Part shown: piece by piece, positions 43,003 through 53,009 of the stretch
Layout of the letters: each line of letters opens with the position of its first letter
How positions within the stretch are numbered: the stretch's first letter is position 1
Source of the DNA: Chaetoceros tenuissimus
Taxonomy: Eukaryota > Bacillariophyta > Thalassiosirophyceae > Chaetocerotales > Chaetocerotaceae
DNA: 64,000 bases
Reading direction: 5' to 3'
Assembly: GCA_021927905.1 (NCBI GenBank)
Contig: BLLK01000019.1
Location: forward strand, 682,001-746,000
Made by a program: the position numbers and the translations under genes
Notes under the pieces: model-generated
What the model saw: the letters and a program-made list of their open reading frames with translations, nothing else
Told to the model about the DNA's origin: nothing
Database searches by the model: none

Positions 43003-44196
43003 TTACTTGACTTGTTGCTTTTGGATCCTTCTTCTCTTTCTGCGATTACTACTAGTGTCAATCTCAGACCTTGAATGCCGATCCATGACTGATGGCTGTC
43101 GACGTAGTAGATAAAATGTATTCTCTAAGTCAGCGTGCTCTCCTACCGCCATGGCTGCAAATGGATACAGTGTCGTGATTGGATCTTTTGTTTGAATCTG
43201 GTTGTCTGTGAGTGACGAAAGTAAAATATCATTCTTTCTCATGATGTCGGGACCGGCTGCTAGTACAGCTTGATGAACTGTGCGTCCATTGTGATCTTTC
43301 AAATAAAAGGCCCAAGGAAGCTTTCTCATAAATATGTTGATATGCTGTGGAGCCTTGAGGAAAACATGATGAAGTATAGGATAGTCGCGTTTGGGAGAAA
43401 GAATATCATACAGCAATGACATGATCTTTTCTATGCCTTTTTCATTGTACAAACAATCTAATGCTGTAGTTCCTTGATCATCTTTATCAAATAGCAAACC
43501 TCCTCTGTTGGGATGGTGTTTGAATGCAGCTTTCAAAAGCAAAATGATTCTTTGCTCATCTGATTGTGATGCTATGTAATGAATCAAAGGCTTATTGTGG
43601 AATCTAGTTTCAATTAATGCATCCGGATCCAAACTAACCAGATATTCAAACCTCTTTTCACTTTCTTTCCAACAAGATGTAAGCAACAATTCCTGCTCTT
43701 TTATATCTCGTTTCACCAACAGATCCATTTTCCGGAGCTCCTTCAAGGCATTGAGTTGCGTTACATCTTCATCATCATCACCAACATTAACAAGCCATTG
43801 CAAAGTGTTCCATCCATCATCATCACTTGGATCTACCAGCAACAACCCTCCTCTCGCATCTTCCCCTCCTACTTTATGTTTGACTCCTTCCTTTTCTAAA
43901 ATTGGTACATATTCAGAGGCATCACCGCCTGCAGCGCTTTGGATTGGAAGACATCCATCGCCATCTTCATATACTAGTGTTGAGGGGAACTTATTTACAA
44001 CTTTCCTCACAGCTTCTACCGTTGGTTTATGCTCATCTAGTCTGTGCAAAGAATCTCCGAAAGCTTTTTCAATCTTTTCATTTGCTTCTTCGAGTGCTTC
44101 TAGAATTGCATCTCGACAATCTTTATCTTTCCACTCCTCTCTAAAGTAGAGACTTTTGATGAAATCAAGATTGCTCTGAAAGGTTGAAATGTTCAT
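43003..44196 (-). CDS. Ankyrin-like array protein 3 (class A tail)
   Basis: 397 residues; the ATG at 44196 (MNISTFQSNLDFIKSLYFRE) is chosen because it aligns with all paralogues, although the frame is open 93 bp further upstream. Class A ending (DNQIQTKDPITTLYPFAAMA, RRQPSVMDRHSRSEI) with the basic tail NRRKRRRIQKQQVK. The acidic loop near residue 145 (NVGDDDEDVTQLN) is longer than in class B copies. Its 3' flank (about 42840-43000, ending CTATAGCTTTATTATA) is shared with gene 6, another class A gene. Confidence 0.78.
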   Translation of the reverse strand: MNISTFQSNLDFIKSLYFREEWKDKDCRDAILEALEEANEKIEKAFGDSLHRLDEHKPTVEAVRKVVNKFPSTLVYEDGDGCLPIQSAAGGDASEYVPILEKEGVKHKVGGEDARGGLLLVDPSDDDGWNTLQWLVNVGDDDEDVTQLNALKELRKMDLLVKRDIKEQELLLTSCWKESEKRFEYLVSLDPDALIETRFHNKPLIHYIASQSDEQRIILLLKAAFKHHPNRGGLLFDKDDQGTTALDCLYNEKGIEKIMSLLYDILSPKRDYPILHHVFLKAPQHINIFMRKLPWAFYLKDHNGRTVHQAVLAAGPDIMRKNDILLSSLTDNQIQTKDPITTLYPFAAMAVGEHADLENTFYLLRRQPSVMDRHSRSEIDTSSNRRKRRRIQKQQVK

Positions 44197-44330
44197 TTGA
44201 GATATATCTATTTTATTATAATATTGTACATAAACAACTTGGACATAGACTGAATCAAGATTATTGAAATAGAGGCGTTCACGCTTCAAGCTCGCTATAA
44301 CAGTTCTCTTGATGAGGCCGTGTTTCTGAG

Positions 44331-44393
44331 CCCAATGACGCGAAGAAACTTGATGTCAACAGTCAAGAATGGCCTATCAATGTCAAGGTATGT
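44331..44393 (-). promoter_or_regulatory. Array promoter module, gene 3
   Basis: CCCAATGACGCG, CTTGATGTCAACAGTCAA, AATGGCC and CAATGTCAAGG, about 135-200 bp upstream of the start at 44196. The arrangement matches the gene 11 module closely. Confidence 0.6.
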
Positions 44394-44709
44394 CTCTTTC
44401 TTTCTCCTCATTGTTCTAAGCTCATCATCTTGGAGTACTACTTCATTATATTTACATTCTTTCATTTGTGATGTGTATTTATTTTACATTCTACTAAATA
44501 CAACTCTGAAGAGCTAGCTAGGAACCTCTAGGAACGATAAATTTGATTTGACATGAATTTCAATTTGTTTATTTCTAAAATTTTGATACCGTTGATTCTT
44601 TGCATCATACATGTTTGTTTTGAATTGATATTTTACACATTCTATTGATTACCTCTACAAGACAACTGTAATAAACTACATTTCACCAAAAGGATAAACT
44701 ACTCTTCAT

Positions 44710-45924
44710 CTAGACCGAATCGCTTCTCTTTCGTATCTTCCAAGTAACAGTATTGGCCATAGTCGATCTTGAACGCCTCTCAAGTACCGATGGATGTCGA
44801 CGTAGCAAATAAAAACTCTTCTCCAAGTCTGCATGTTCACCTACCGCCATTGCAGCGAATGGATACAAAGTAGTAATTGGATCTTTCTCTCTAATCTGAT
44901 CATCTGTGAGCATTGGAAATAGGAAATTGTTAGCATTCATTATGTCGGGACCAGCTGCTAGCACAGCCTGCTGGAGAGATCTACCATGATGATCTCTGAG
45001 TTGCGTAGCCCATGGGAATTTATTCAGAAATGTAGGAATGTGGTCAGGAGCTTTTGTGAAGATGTGATGAAGTATAGGATAATAATTTTGAGGTGAGAAT
45101 ATCGGATGAAGTATTTCCATGATTTTCTCCGTTCCAAATTGATTGAATATGGTATCTAATGCATTGACCTCTGCATCATCTTTGACAAATAGCAACCCAC
45201 CAATGTTTGGATGTTTTTCAAAACCTGCTTTCAAAAACAGAAATAAACTTTCCTCTCGAAATATTGTGTGTATCAAAGGCCATTGTCCAATCCTTGGATG
45301 TCCAATCCTTGTATCAATCAACGCATCGGGATCCCAGTTGACCAGATATTCAAACCTCTTTTGACTGACCTTTACGCAAGAACATCGTACCAATTCTTGT
45401 TCTTGGATATCTTTTTTCACCAAAAGACCTAAATCTCGGAGTTCTCTCAACACCTTTACTCTCTTCGCATCTATGTCAATCTTCTCATTATAAAAATTGA
45501 GAAGCATTTGTAATGTATTATTTTCCTCATCATCGCTTGAATCTACCAATAATAGTCCTCCCCTCACATCTTCTCCTCCTACTTTCCATTTGACTCCTTC
45601 CTCTGCTAAAATTGGTACATACTCAGAGGCATCAGAACCTGCTATGTCATTAGTAGCTGCAGCACTTTGGATGGGAATCCGTCCATTATCTAGTATATAC
45701 GACAGAGTCGATGGAAATTTCTTCACTACCTTCTCGACAGCTGCAATTGAAGGCTTATACTTGTCTAGTCTGTGCAGTGATTCCCCAAAAGCTTTTTCAA
45801 TCTTTGCATTTGCCTCCTCGAGTGCTTCTAGGATTGTATCTCGACAATCTTCATCTTTCCATTCCTCTCTAAAGTAGAGACTCTTGATGAAGTCCAGATT
45901 TCTTTGAAACGTCGAGATATTCAT
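44710..45924 (-). CDS. Ankyrin-like array protein 4 (class B tail), recent twin of protein 12
   Basis: 404 residues, start MNISTFQRNLDFIKSLYFRE. It carries an insertion unique to this copy and copy 12, SAAATNDIAGSDASEY at about residues 88-103, and WKVGGEDVRGG where others have HKVGGEDARGG. A further insertion (HPRIGQWPLI) separates it from copy 12. The class B end is followed by WKIRKRSDSV. The Gln-to-Arg change in the N-terminal helix (FQRN for FQSN) is seen only here. Confidence 0.78.
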   Translation of the reverse strand: MNISTFQRNLDFIKSLYFREEWKDEDCRDTILEALEEANAKIEKAFGESLHRLDKYKPSIAAVEKVVKKFPSTLSYILDNGRIPIQSAAATNDIAGSDASEYVPILAEEGVKWKVGGEDVRGGLLLVDSSDDEENNTLQMLLNFYNEKIDIDAKRVKVLRELRDLGLLVKKDIQEQELVRCSCVKVSQKRFEYLVNWDPDALIDTRIGHPRIGQWPLIHTIFREESLFLFLKAGFEKHPNIGGLLFVKDDAEVNALDTIFNQFGTEKIMEILHPIFSPQNYYPILHHIFTKAPDHIPTFLNKFPWATQLRDHHGRSLQQAVLAAGPDIMNANNFLFPMLTDDQIREKDPITTLYPFAAMAVGEHADLEKSFYLLRRHPSVLERRSRSTMANTVTWKIRKRSDSV

Positions 45925-46045
45925 TTTCTTTAATCACTTGTTGTATCTGATGCTCTATATTTACGTATGTGTGTTACATGAATATGAACTTCAGGTTGGA
46001 CACAGATGTTTACGTTTTGATGTTGACATGTTGACACAAGCACAC

Positions 46046-46094
46046 ACAATGACGCAAAAAATTCAAGTTTCAAAAGGCCTCTTTTGACGTCAGA
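46046..46094 (-). promoter_or_regulatory. Array promoter module, gene 4
   Basis: CACAATGACGCAAAAAATTC, TTTCAAAAGGCCTC and TTTTGACGTCAG, about 120-170 bp upstream of the start at 45924. It contains a full TGACGTCA palindrome. Confidence 0.65.
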
Positions 46095-46433
46095 AAAAGA
46101 AGATTTTTTAGAATTGTGAAATCGAGAATCAGACTTGGAAGAAAAAGCAAAAAGAGATAAGCCCTCATGTAATCAGAAACTTAAAGATACATAGCTTTTG
46201 CCTATTCATGCGCACAATATAGAGTTTGCATGTATTCAACTCTAGCAAGAATAGGACATCTATGGATCAATTAGATTCGATTTTTAGAATTTACATTAGG
46301 CAAGGAAAATGTAATTGACAATGTGTTTCTTCTCCTTTGCATCTGTGAAGGTTCTTACTAGTAGTTCATTCTTACGAAATTTATATGCTTATTGTAGCAA
46401 TCCAACATGACAAAAGTATCGATAGAACTTCAT

Positions 46434-47624
46434 CTAGACCGAACCACTTCTCTTTCGTTTCTTCCCAGTAACAGTATTGGTCATTGTAGATGAAGATCTC
46501 GAACGCCTCTCAAGTACCGATGGATGTCGACGTAGCAAATAAAAACTCTTCTCCAAGTCTGCATTTTCTCCCACCGCCATGGCAGCAAACGGATACAAAG
46601 TAGTAATTGGATCTTTCTCTCTAACCTGATCATCAGTAAGCATTGGAAATAGGAAGTTGTTAGCATTCATTATGTCAGGACCAGCTGCTAGCACAGCCTG
46701 CTGGAGAGATCTACCGTGATGGTCTTTGAGTTGCGTAGCCCATGGGAACTTATTCAGAAATGTAGGAATACGCTCAGGAGCCTTTGTGAAGATGTGATGT
46801 AGTATAGGATAATTGTTTTGGGGAGAGAATATCCGATGAAGAATTTCCATGATTTTGTCTTTTCCAAATCGATTGAATATGGCATCTAATGCATTGACCT
46901 CTGCATCACCTTTGATAAATAGTAGCCCGCCAATGTTAGGATGTTTTTCAAAACCTGCTTTCAAATACAGAAATAAATTTTCCTCCTTTTTTATTGAGTG
47001 TATCAAAGGCTGATTTCCAAACCTTGTCTCAATCAACGCATCTTGATCCCAATTGACCAGATACTCAAACCTCTTTTCGTTTTTTTTGCAACAAGTATAC
47101 CGCAGTAATTCTTGTTCTAGAACATCTTTCTTAAGTAGTAGACCCAAATTCTGCAGTTCTTTCAAGACCTTCACTCTTTTCGCATCTACATCCTCAACAT
47201 TCTTATTATAACTACATACAAGCCATTGTAAAGTTTTTGCTCCTTTGTCTTTATATGGATCAACTATTAGCAGTCCACCTCGTGCATCTTCTCCTCCTAT
47301 TTTATGTTTGACTCCTTCTGTTGCTAGAACTGGTACATATTCAAAGCCACGACCAGCTGCAGCTTTTTGGATGGGAAGTCGTCCATTCTGTATATACGAT
47401 AATGTCGATGGGAATTTCTGCACTACTTTTTCGACTGCTTCAAACGATGGTTTATGATTCCATCCTAGTTTGTACATTGAATCACCGAAAGCCTTTTTGA
47501 TCTTTTCATTACATTCTTCGATAGCTGCTAGAATTACATTCTTGCAATCTTCATCTTTCCATTCTTCATTGAAATAGATGCTCTTGATGAAGTCAAGGTT
47601 GCTCTGAAACATAGAGAAGTGCAT
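46434..47624 (-). CDS. Ankyrin-like array protein 5 (class B tail)
   Basis: 396 residues from ATG 47624 (MHFSMFQSNLDFIKSIYFNE); the frame is open 84 bp further but paralogue alignment fixes this start. HFSMF replaces NISTF. The middle is class B (KGDAEVNALDAIFNRFGKDK, FSPQNNYPILHHIFTKAPER) and the tail is GKKRKRSGSV. CCKKNEKRFEYLVNWDQDAL shows the Cys-rich variant of the central unit shared with genes 8, 10 and 13. Confidence 0.78.
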   Translation of the reverse strand: MHFSMFQSNLDFIKSIYFNEEWKDEDCKNVILAAIEECNEKIKKAFGDSMYKLGWNHKPSFEAVEKVVQKFPSTLSYIQNGRLPIQKAAAGRGFEYVPVLATEGVKHKIGGEDARGGLLIVDPYKDKGAKTLQWLVCSYNKNVEDVDAKRVKVLKELQNLGLLLKKDVLEQELLRYTCCKKNEKRFEYLVNWDQDALIETRFGNQPLIHSIKKEENLFLYLKAGFEKHPNIGGLLFIKGDAEVNALDAIFNRFGKDKIMEILHRIFSPQNNYPILHHIFTKAPERIPTFLNKFPWATQLKDHHGRSLQQAVLAAGPDIMNANNFLFPMLTDDQVREKDPITTLYPFAAMAVGENADLEKSFYLLRRHPSVLERRSRSSSTMTNTVTGKKRKRSGSV

Positions 47625-47755
47625 TTTAGATACTAGAATCTGATTTTCTATGTAAACCTTTAGTATGGTACTCAAGAAGACTGAACTATATGAAAGAGAT
47701 GCGTTCACATGCTTGCTGTGTGTTTTGCGGGTTGATAGTACTTGACCGTGATTTA

Positions 47756-47796
47756 CACAATGACCTAAGGAATATAAAAAGCCTTTTTGACGTCAG
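47756..47796 (-). promoter_or_regulatory. Array promoter module, gene 5
   Basis: CACAATGACC, TATAAAAAGCC and TTTTTGACGTCAG, about 130-170 bp upstream of the start at 47624. The first box is degenerate (GACC for GACG) while the TGACGTCA box is intact. Confidence 0.55.
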
Positions 47797-48069
47797 AAAA
47801 GATTTTTTCAATAATGATTTGAGACTTGAATCGATACCTTGGGAGAATAGCAAAAAGAGTTGACCCTTTTCGCAATCAGAGCACGTATGAGATATATTTC
47901 TTTTTCAATATTCATATTTACTGCAGTATAATTAGTGTATCACAAATACTTCTCAAGAACATTTTATTTGCATTTGAACAATACTGTAAGAGTATTTACA
48001 CTTGTATTTCAGATTTTATTTGATTATCTACCACTATAGCTTTATTATACATTACTTCCTACACTTAGG

Positions 48070-49263
48070 TTATTTGACTTGTTGCTTTTGGATCCTTCTT
48101 TTCTTTCTGCGATTACTACTACTGCCAATATCAGACCTCGAATGCCGATCCATTACTGATGGCTGCCGACGTAGTAGATAAAATGTATTCTCTAAATCTG
48201 CGTGCTCTCCTACCGCCATCGCTGCGAATGGATACAAAGTGGTGATTGAATCTTTTGTTTGAATCTGGTTGTCTGAGAGTGAAGCAAGTAAAAAATCGTT
48301 CTTTTTCATGACGTCGGGTCCAGCTGCTAATACGGCTTGATGAAGTGTGCGTCCATTGTGATCTCTCAAGTGATATGCCCAAGGAAACTTTCTCATAAAT
48401 ATGTTTATATGTTGTGGGGCATTGACGAAGATATGGTGTAGGATAGGATAGTTGCGCTTGGGAGAAAGTATATCATACAGCAATGACATGACTTTATCTA
48501 CTTCTTTTTTGCTGCACAAGCAATCAAACGCTGTAGTTCCTTGATCGTCTTCAACAAAAAGTAATCCACCTTTGTTAGGATGGTACTTAAATCCGGCTTT
48601 TAAAAGCAGAATGATTCTTTTCTCTGTTGACGAAGACATGTAATGAATCAAAGGTTCATCCTCGATTCTAGTTTCAATCAAGGCATCCGGATCCCAACTT
48701 GCAAAGTATTCAAACCTCTTTTGATTTTCTTCCCAACAAGACACTTCCAACAAATTTTGCTCTTGAATATCTTTTTTAACCAACAATCCTGATTTCTGGA
48801 GCTCTTTCAAAACACGAAGTCTATCATCGTCTTCATCACCAGCACTACTCAACATTTTTAAAGCATTCCATCCATCAATTTCAGTTGGATCAGCTATCAA
48901 CAACCCACCTCGTGTATCTTCCTCGCCTACTTTATATTTGACTCCTTCATTTGCAAGTATTGATACATACTCAAATCCGGCACCAGCAGTTGCAGCATAT
49001 TGGATTGGAATTTGTCCATCTTCATCTTGTTCAAACAACAAAGTCGATGCAAACTTCTGCACCACTTTCTCGACTGCTTCAGTGGATGGCTTATGCTTCC
49101 ATCCTAGTCTGTACATTGATTCACCGAAAGCCTTTTCTATCTTATCATTTGCTTCTTCGAGTGCTTCTAGAATTTCCTTTTTACAATCTTCATCTTTCCA
49201 TTCTTCATGGAAGTAGAGACTCTTGATGAAGTCGAGATTACTTTGAAATGTAGAAATGTTCAT
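48070..49263 (-). CDS. Ankyrin-like array protein 6 (class A tail)
   Basis: 397 residues from ATG 49263 (MNISTFQSNLDFIKSLYFHE); the frame is open 123 bp upstream but that stretch is promoter in the paralogues. It has YRLGWKHKPSTEAVEKVVQK at the first ankyrin unit and EEDTRGG for the usual EDARGG. Class A ending with NRRKKRRIQKQQVK. Its 3' flank matches gene 3. Confidence 0.78.
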   Translation of the reverse strand: MNISTFQSNLDFIKSLYFHEEWKDEDCKKEILEALEEANDKIEKAFGESMYRLGWKHKPSTEAVEKVVQKFASTLLFEQDEDGQIPIQYAATAGAGFEYVSILANEGVKYKVGEEDTRGGLLIADPTEIDGWNALKMLSSAGDEDDDRLRVLKELQKSGLLVKKDIQEQNLLEVSCWEENQKRFEYFASWDPDALIETRIEDEPLIHYMSSSTEKRIILLLKAGFKYHPNKGGLLFVEDDQGTTAFDCLCSKKEVDKVMSLLYDILSPKRNYPILHHIFVNAPQHINIFMRKFPWAYHLRDHNGRTLHQAVLAAGPDVMKKNDFLLASLSDNQIQTKDSITTLYPFAAMAVGEHADLENTFYLLRRQPSVMDRHSRSDIGSSSNRRKKRRIQKQQVK

Positions 49264-49381
49264 TTGAGATATATCTATTGGATTATGATACTGTTTGTAT
49301 ATCTTGTCGTAATCGAGAGAGGCTTCACGCTCTCTCGCTCTCTTTTTTGCTGCTGTGTGCTTTTGAGGCTGTGTTTCTGAG

Positions 49382-49441
49382 TCCAATGACGGTAAGAATT
49401 TTGACGTATCAAATAGTCAAAAAAAGGCTTTTCGACGTCAA
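49382..49441 (-). promoter_or_regulatory. Array promoter module, gene 6
   Basis: TCCAATGACGG, TTTTGACGTATCAA, AAAAAAAGGC and TCGACGTCAAG, about 120-180 bp upstream of the start at 49263. It is nearly the same as the gene 1 module, including the CTCTCGCTCTC tract on the gene side. Confidence 0.62.
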
Positions 49442-49730
49442 GTTCTCCTTGTTTTAAGGTTGTCATTGTTCATACTTTTACCGCTTGCTTTTTTATTTTT
49501 CTTCCACTAAATAAGACTCTGAAGAAGCGAGCTAGGAACGATATATTTGATTTGAATTGAATTTCATTTTATTTATTTCTATATACAATTTGATTTGCGT
49601 ATTACAGGTTTGTCTTTGAATTGATATTATGCACATACTGTTGAATCCCTCTAAAAGATCAAATGATACAATACTTTTACATAGTAATACAGCTTCACGG
49701 AAGCATCAACAGAGCTTCATCTAGACCGAA

Positions 49731-50912
49731 TCACTTTTCTTTCGTTTCGTCCCAGTAATTATTGGCCATAGTCGATCTTGAACGCCTCTCAAGTACCGAT
49801 GGATGTCGACGTAGCAAATAAAAGCTCTTCTCCAAGTCTGCATCTTCTCCTACCGCCATGGCTGCAAACGGATACAAAGTAGTAATTGGATCTTTCTCTC
49901 TAATCTGATCATCAGTAAGCATTGGAAATAGAAAATTGTTCGCATTCATTATGTCGGGACCAGCCGCTAAGACCGCCTGCTGGAGAGATCTACCATGATG
50001 GTCTCTGAGTTGTGTAGCCCATGGAAACTTATTGAGAAATGTAGGAATATGCTCAGGAGACTTGACGAAAACGTGGTGTAGTATAGGATATTCACAATCC
50101 AGAGAAAGTATATCATGCAGCAATGACATAGCCTTTTCTACTCCTGTTTCGCCACACAAACAATCGAATCCTGTAGTTCCATAATTATCTTTGATGAAAA
50201 GCAATCCTCCGATATGCGAGTGGTATTTGAATCCAGCTTTTAAAAGCAAAATGATTTTTTGCTCCTTTGGATCTGATGCTATGTTGTAATGAATCAAAGG
50301 TCTATCTCCAATTTTAGTTTCAACCAGTGCATCAGGATCCCAGTTGACTAGATATTCAAATTTCTTTTTTGCCATATTCCAAGAAGAATAAACCAGCAAC
50401 AACTGCTCTTGAATATCCTTTTTAACCAACAGTCCCATTTTCCGGAGCTCCTTTAAGACATTGAGTTGCTTTGTATTTACGTCAACCTCACTATTATTAG
50501 CACAAACCAGCCATCGCAAAGTATTATGTCTACCATCATATGATGGATCTAATGTTAGCAGCCCACCTCGTGCATCTTCTCCTCCTACTTTGTGTCTGAC
50601 TCCTTGCTTTGCTAGAACTGGTACATACTCAAAGGCATCAGTGACTGCAGCTCTTTGGATTGGAAATCGTCCATTTTGATCAGGATACGATAGAGTAGAT
50701 GGGAACTTATTCACTACTTTCTCGACTGCTTCAAAGGATGGTTTATGTTTATCTAGTCTGTGCAAGGAGTCTCCAAAAGCCTTTTCGATCTTTTTATTTG
50801 CTTCTTCGAGTGCTTCTAGGATTTCCTTTTTGCACTTTTCGTCTTTCCACTCTTCGTGGAAATAGAGATTCTTGATGAAGTCGAGGTTGCTTTGAAACGT
50901 AGAGATGTTCAT
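49731..50912 (-). CDS. Ankyrin-like array protein 7 (A/B chimera, basic tail lost)
   Basis: 393 residues, start MNISTFQSNLDFIKNLYFHE. The middle is class A-like (DNYGTTGFDCLCGETGVEKA, LHDILSLDCEYPILHHVF) but it switches at KSPEHIPTFLNKFPWATQL to class B. After RSRSTMAN the other class B copies read into KKRKRSDSV; here a 2-bp deletion shifts the frame and gives NYWDETKEK, so the putative nuclear signal is lost. Both the recombinant structure and the altered tail are visible directly by comparison with genes 5, 8 and 6. Confidence 0.76.
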   Translation of the reverse strand: MNISTFQSNLDFIKNLYFHEEWKDEKCKKEILEALEEANKKIEKAFGDSLHRLDKHKPSFEAVEKVVNKFPSTLSYPDQNGRFPIQRAAVTDAFEYVPVLAKQGVRHKVGGEDARGGLLTLDPSYDGRHNTLRWLVCANNSEVDVNTKQLNVLKELRKMGLLVKKDIQEQLLLVYSSWNMAKKKFEYLVNWDPDALVETKIGDRPLIHYNIASDPKEQKIILLLKAGFKYHSHIGGLLFIKDNYGTTGFDCLCGETGVEKAMSLLHDILSLDCEYPILHHVFVKSPEHIPTFLNKFPWATQLRDHHGRSLQQAVLAAGPDIMNANNFLFPMLTDDQIREKDPITTLYPFAAMAVGEDADLEKSFYLLRRHPSVLERRSRSTMANNYWDETKEK

Positions 50913-51037
50913 AATTCTGTATTATATAACTTGGTGTTTTCAAGATGACTGAATTATTAATATGGGAGAGGCTTCACGCTCTCTTTCGCTGCTGTGTGCT
51001 TTCTGTGCTTTTTGAGTTTTGAGGCCGTGTTTCTGAG

Positions 51038-51095
51038 CCCAATGACGATAAGAAATTTGACGTGTCAAACAGTCAAAAATGGCTTTTCGACGTCA
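51038..51095 (-). promoter_or_regulatory. Array promoter module, gene 7
   Basis: CCCAATGACGA, TTTGACGTGTCAAACAGTCA, AAAATGGC and CGACGTCAAG, about 125-185 bp upstream of the start at 50912. Confidence 0.62.
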
Positions 51096-51442
51096 AGATG
51101 TTTTTTGTTCTTTCTGTTTTTATAAAAAGCTCAAATTGTAGTACTGCTTCATCTTATACTTTACATTGTCTAATTTGTTATTCATATTATTGTTTCTTTA
51201 GAAGACTCAGAAAAGCTAGCTAGGAACGATATATTTGATATGAGATGAATTTCAATTTGTTTATTTCTACAATTTTGATTTGCGTATTACAGGTTTGTAT
51301 TGAGTTGATGTTACAAGTACTATGCACAATCTGTTGAATCCCTCTACGAGAGCAAAAACGCTCTGCAATAGTTCTCTGAAAGGATAAACTGCTTTTTGAC
51401 AGTTTTCTATCTTGATGAAAGCATCGACAAACAAAGCTTCAT

Positions 51443-52627
51443 CTAGACCGGATCGCTTCTCTTTCGTTTCTTCCCAGTCACAGTAATGGTCATTGTAGAT
51501 GAAGAAGATCTTGAACGCCTCTCAAGTACTGATGGATGTCGCCGTAGCAAATAAAAGCTCTTCTCCAAGTCTGCATCTTCACCAACTGCCATGGATGCAA
51601 ACGGATAAAGAGTCGTGATTGGATCTTTCTCTCGAATCTGATCATCAGTGAGCATTGGAAATAGAAAATTGTTTGCATTCATTATGTCGGGACCAGCTGC
51701 TAGCACAGCCTGCTGGAGAGATCTACCATGATGATCTCTGAGTTGTGTAGCCCATGGAAACTTATTGAGAAATGTAGGAATATGCTCAGGAGACTTGACG
51801 AAAACATGGTGCAGTATCGGATAATTGTTTTGGGGTGAGAATATCCGATGAAGAATTTCCATTGTTTTCTCTTTTCCAGTTTGATTGAATATGGTATCTA
51901 ATGCATTGACCTCTGCATCATCTTTGACAAATAGCAGCCCGCCAATGTTTGGATGTTTTTCAAAACCTGCTTTCAAAAACAGAAATAAAGCATCCTCTCG
52001 TGTTAGTGAATGAATCAAAGGCATACTTATAACCCTTGTTTCAACCAGCGCATTTGGATCCCAATTGACCAGGTATTCAAATCTTTCCTTACATTTTTCA
52101 TCACAAGTATACCGCAATAATTGGTACTCTTGAATATCTTTCTTGAGCAAAAGTCCCATTTTCCGAAGTTCCTTCATCACATTGAGCCTCTTTGCACCAT
52201 TGTTACCATTGGCAAGGACAGCAAAAAGCCAGTGCAAAGTATTCCACCCTCTGTCTTCAAATGGATCAATTGTAAGCAGCCCACCTCTCGCATCTTCCCC
52301 TCCTACTTCGTATTTGACTCCTTCCTTTGCTAGAACTGGTACATACTCAAAAGCATTATTCCCTGCAGCAGATTGGATTGGGAGACTTCCACCTACTTGG
52401 TAGGATAGAGTTGATGGGAACTTCGTTGCTACTTTTTCGACAGCTTCAAAAGATGGTGTGTGATCTCCTAGTTTGTGTATAGACTTTCCGAAAGCCTCTT
52501 CAATCTTTTCATTACATTCCTTGACGGCTGCTAGGATTCTATTTTTGCAATCTTCATCTTTCCATTCTTCGTGGAAATAGAGACTCTTGATGAAGTCAAG
52601 ATTGCTTTGAAACGTTGAGATATTCAT
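51443..52627 (-). CDS. Ankyrin-like array protein 8 (class B tail)
   Basis: 394 residues, start MNISTFQSNLDFIKSLYFHE. It shares HVFVKSPEHIPTFLNKFPWA with gene 7 but keeps the class B middle (DDAEVNALDTIFNQTGKEKT) and an intact basic tail (GKKRKRSDPV). The first unit has STLSYQVGGSLPIQSAAGNN, close to gene 10. FASMAVGEDADL replaces FAAMAVGEHADL. Confidence 0.78.
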   Translation of the reverse strand: MNISTFQSNLDFIKSLYFHEEWKDEDCKNRILAAVKECNEKIEEAFGKSIHKLGDHTPSFEAVEKVATKFPSTLSYQVGGSLPIQSAAGNNAFEYVPVLAKEGVKYEVGGEDARGGLLTIDPFEDRGWNTLHWLFAVLANGNNGAKRLNVMKELRKMGLLLKKDIQEYQLLRYTCDEKCKERFEYLVNWDPNALVETRVISMPLIHSLTREDALFLFLKAGFEKHPNIGGLLFVKDDAEVNALDTIFNQTGKEKTMEILHRIFSPQNNYPILHHVFVKSPEHIPTFLNKFPWATQLRDHHGRSLQQAVLAAGPDIMNANNFLFPMLTDDQIREKDPITTLYPFASMAVGEDADLEKSFYLLRRHPSVLERRSRSSSSTMTITVTGKKRKRSDPV

Positions 52628-52772
52628 TTTGTAAAGATGTAGATGTAATATGATGTTGTATATAACTATTCAAGAAAATTGAATTCCATAAAATAAGAGA
52701 TGGAATAGACTGAGAGAGTGTTGACAAGTCTCTTGCGCTGTACTCTCGCCACATGAGAACGTGTTTCTTGAG

Positions 52773-52824
52773 ACCAATGACGTTAAAGGTGGTGTCAAAA
52801 TTCTAAAAGGCCTTTTGATGTCAA
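52773..52824 (-). promoter_or_regulatory. Array promoter module, gene 8
   Basis: ACCAATGACGTT, GTGGTGTCAAAATTC, AAAAGGCC and TTTTGATGTCAAG, about 145-200 bp upstream of the start at 52627. It is most like the gene 13 module, and the two upstream regions share a further 27-bp block. Confidence 0.62.
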
Positions 52825-52982
52825 GATATTCTCTTCCGTTTTCTCACATCTGTGTATCATCTACTCATCTACTCTCTATATCTTCATCTACTTCAAGCTT
52901 TCACTATTACATACATACTGTATATTGGATATCTCTCCCATGTATCTTTTGTTTTTGCTTTCTGCTATTATGGAATTCAAAT

Positions 52983-53009
52983 GTGGAGTGTCGCTACAAA
53001 CACATACAG
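52983..53009 (+). repeat. 27-bp block shared with 61287-61313
   Basis: GTGGAGTGTCGCTACAAACA followed by CATACAG occurs exactly at 52983 and at 61287. In both places it lies between an array promoter module (genes 8 and 13) and a membrane propeller gene or its relic. Confidence 0.7.

Larger units (their letters stand above)
44510..46300. repeat. Duplicated block containing array gene 4 (partner 57830-59615)
   Basis: About 1.8 kb including the 3' flank, gene 4 and its promoter is near-identical to the block with gene 12. Matching landmarks are AACTGTAATAAACTACATTT and AAAAGGATAAACTAC downstream, and ACACAGATGTTTACGTTTTG and AGGACATCTATGGATCAATT upstream. Weaker similarity extends into genes 3/11 and 5/13, so a three-gene segment was probably copied. 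Confidence 0.8.

Noticed and set aside
43595-44149. 184-residue plus-strand ORF, and similar plus-strand ORFs at 45497, 48938 and 58807
   Set aside because: They recur opposite the same part of each array gene because the genes are paralogues; they are antisense shadows, not a conserved second gene.
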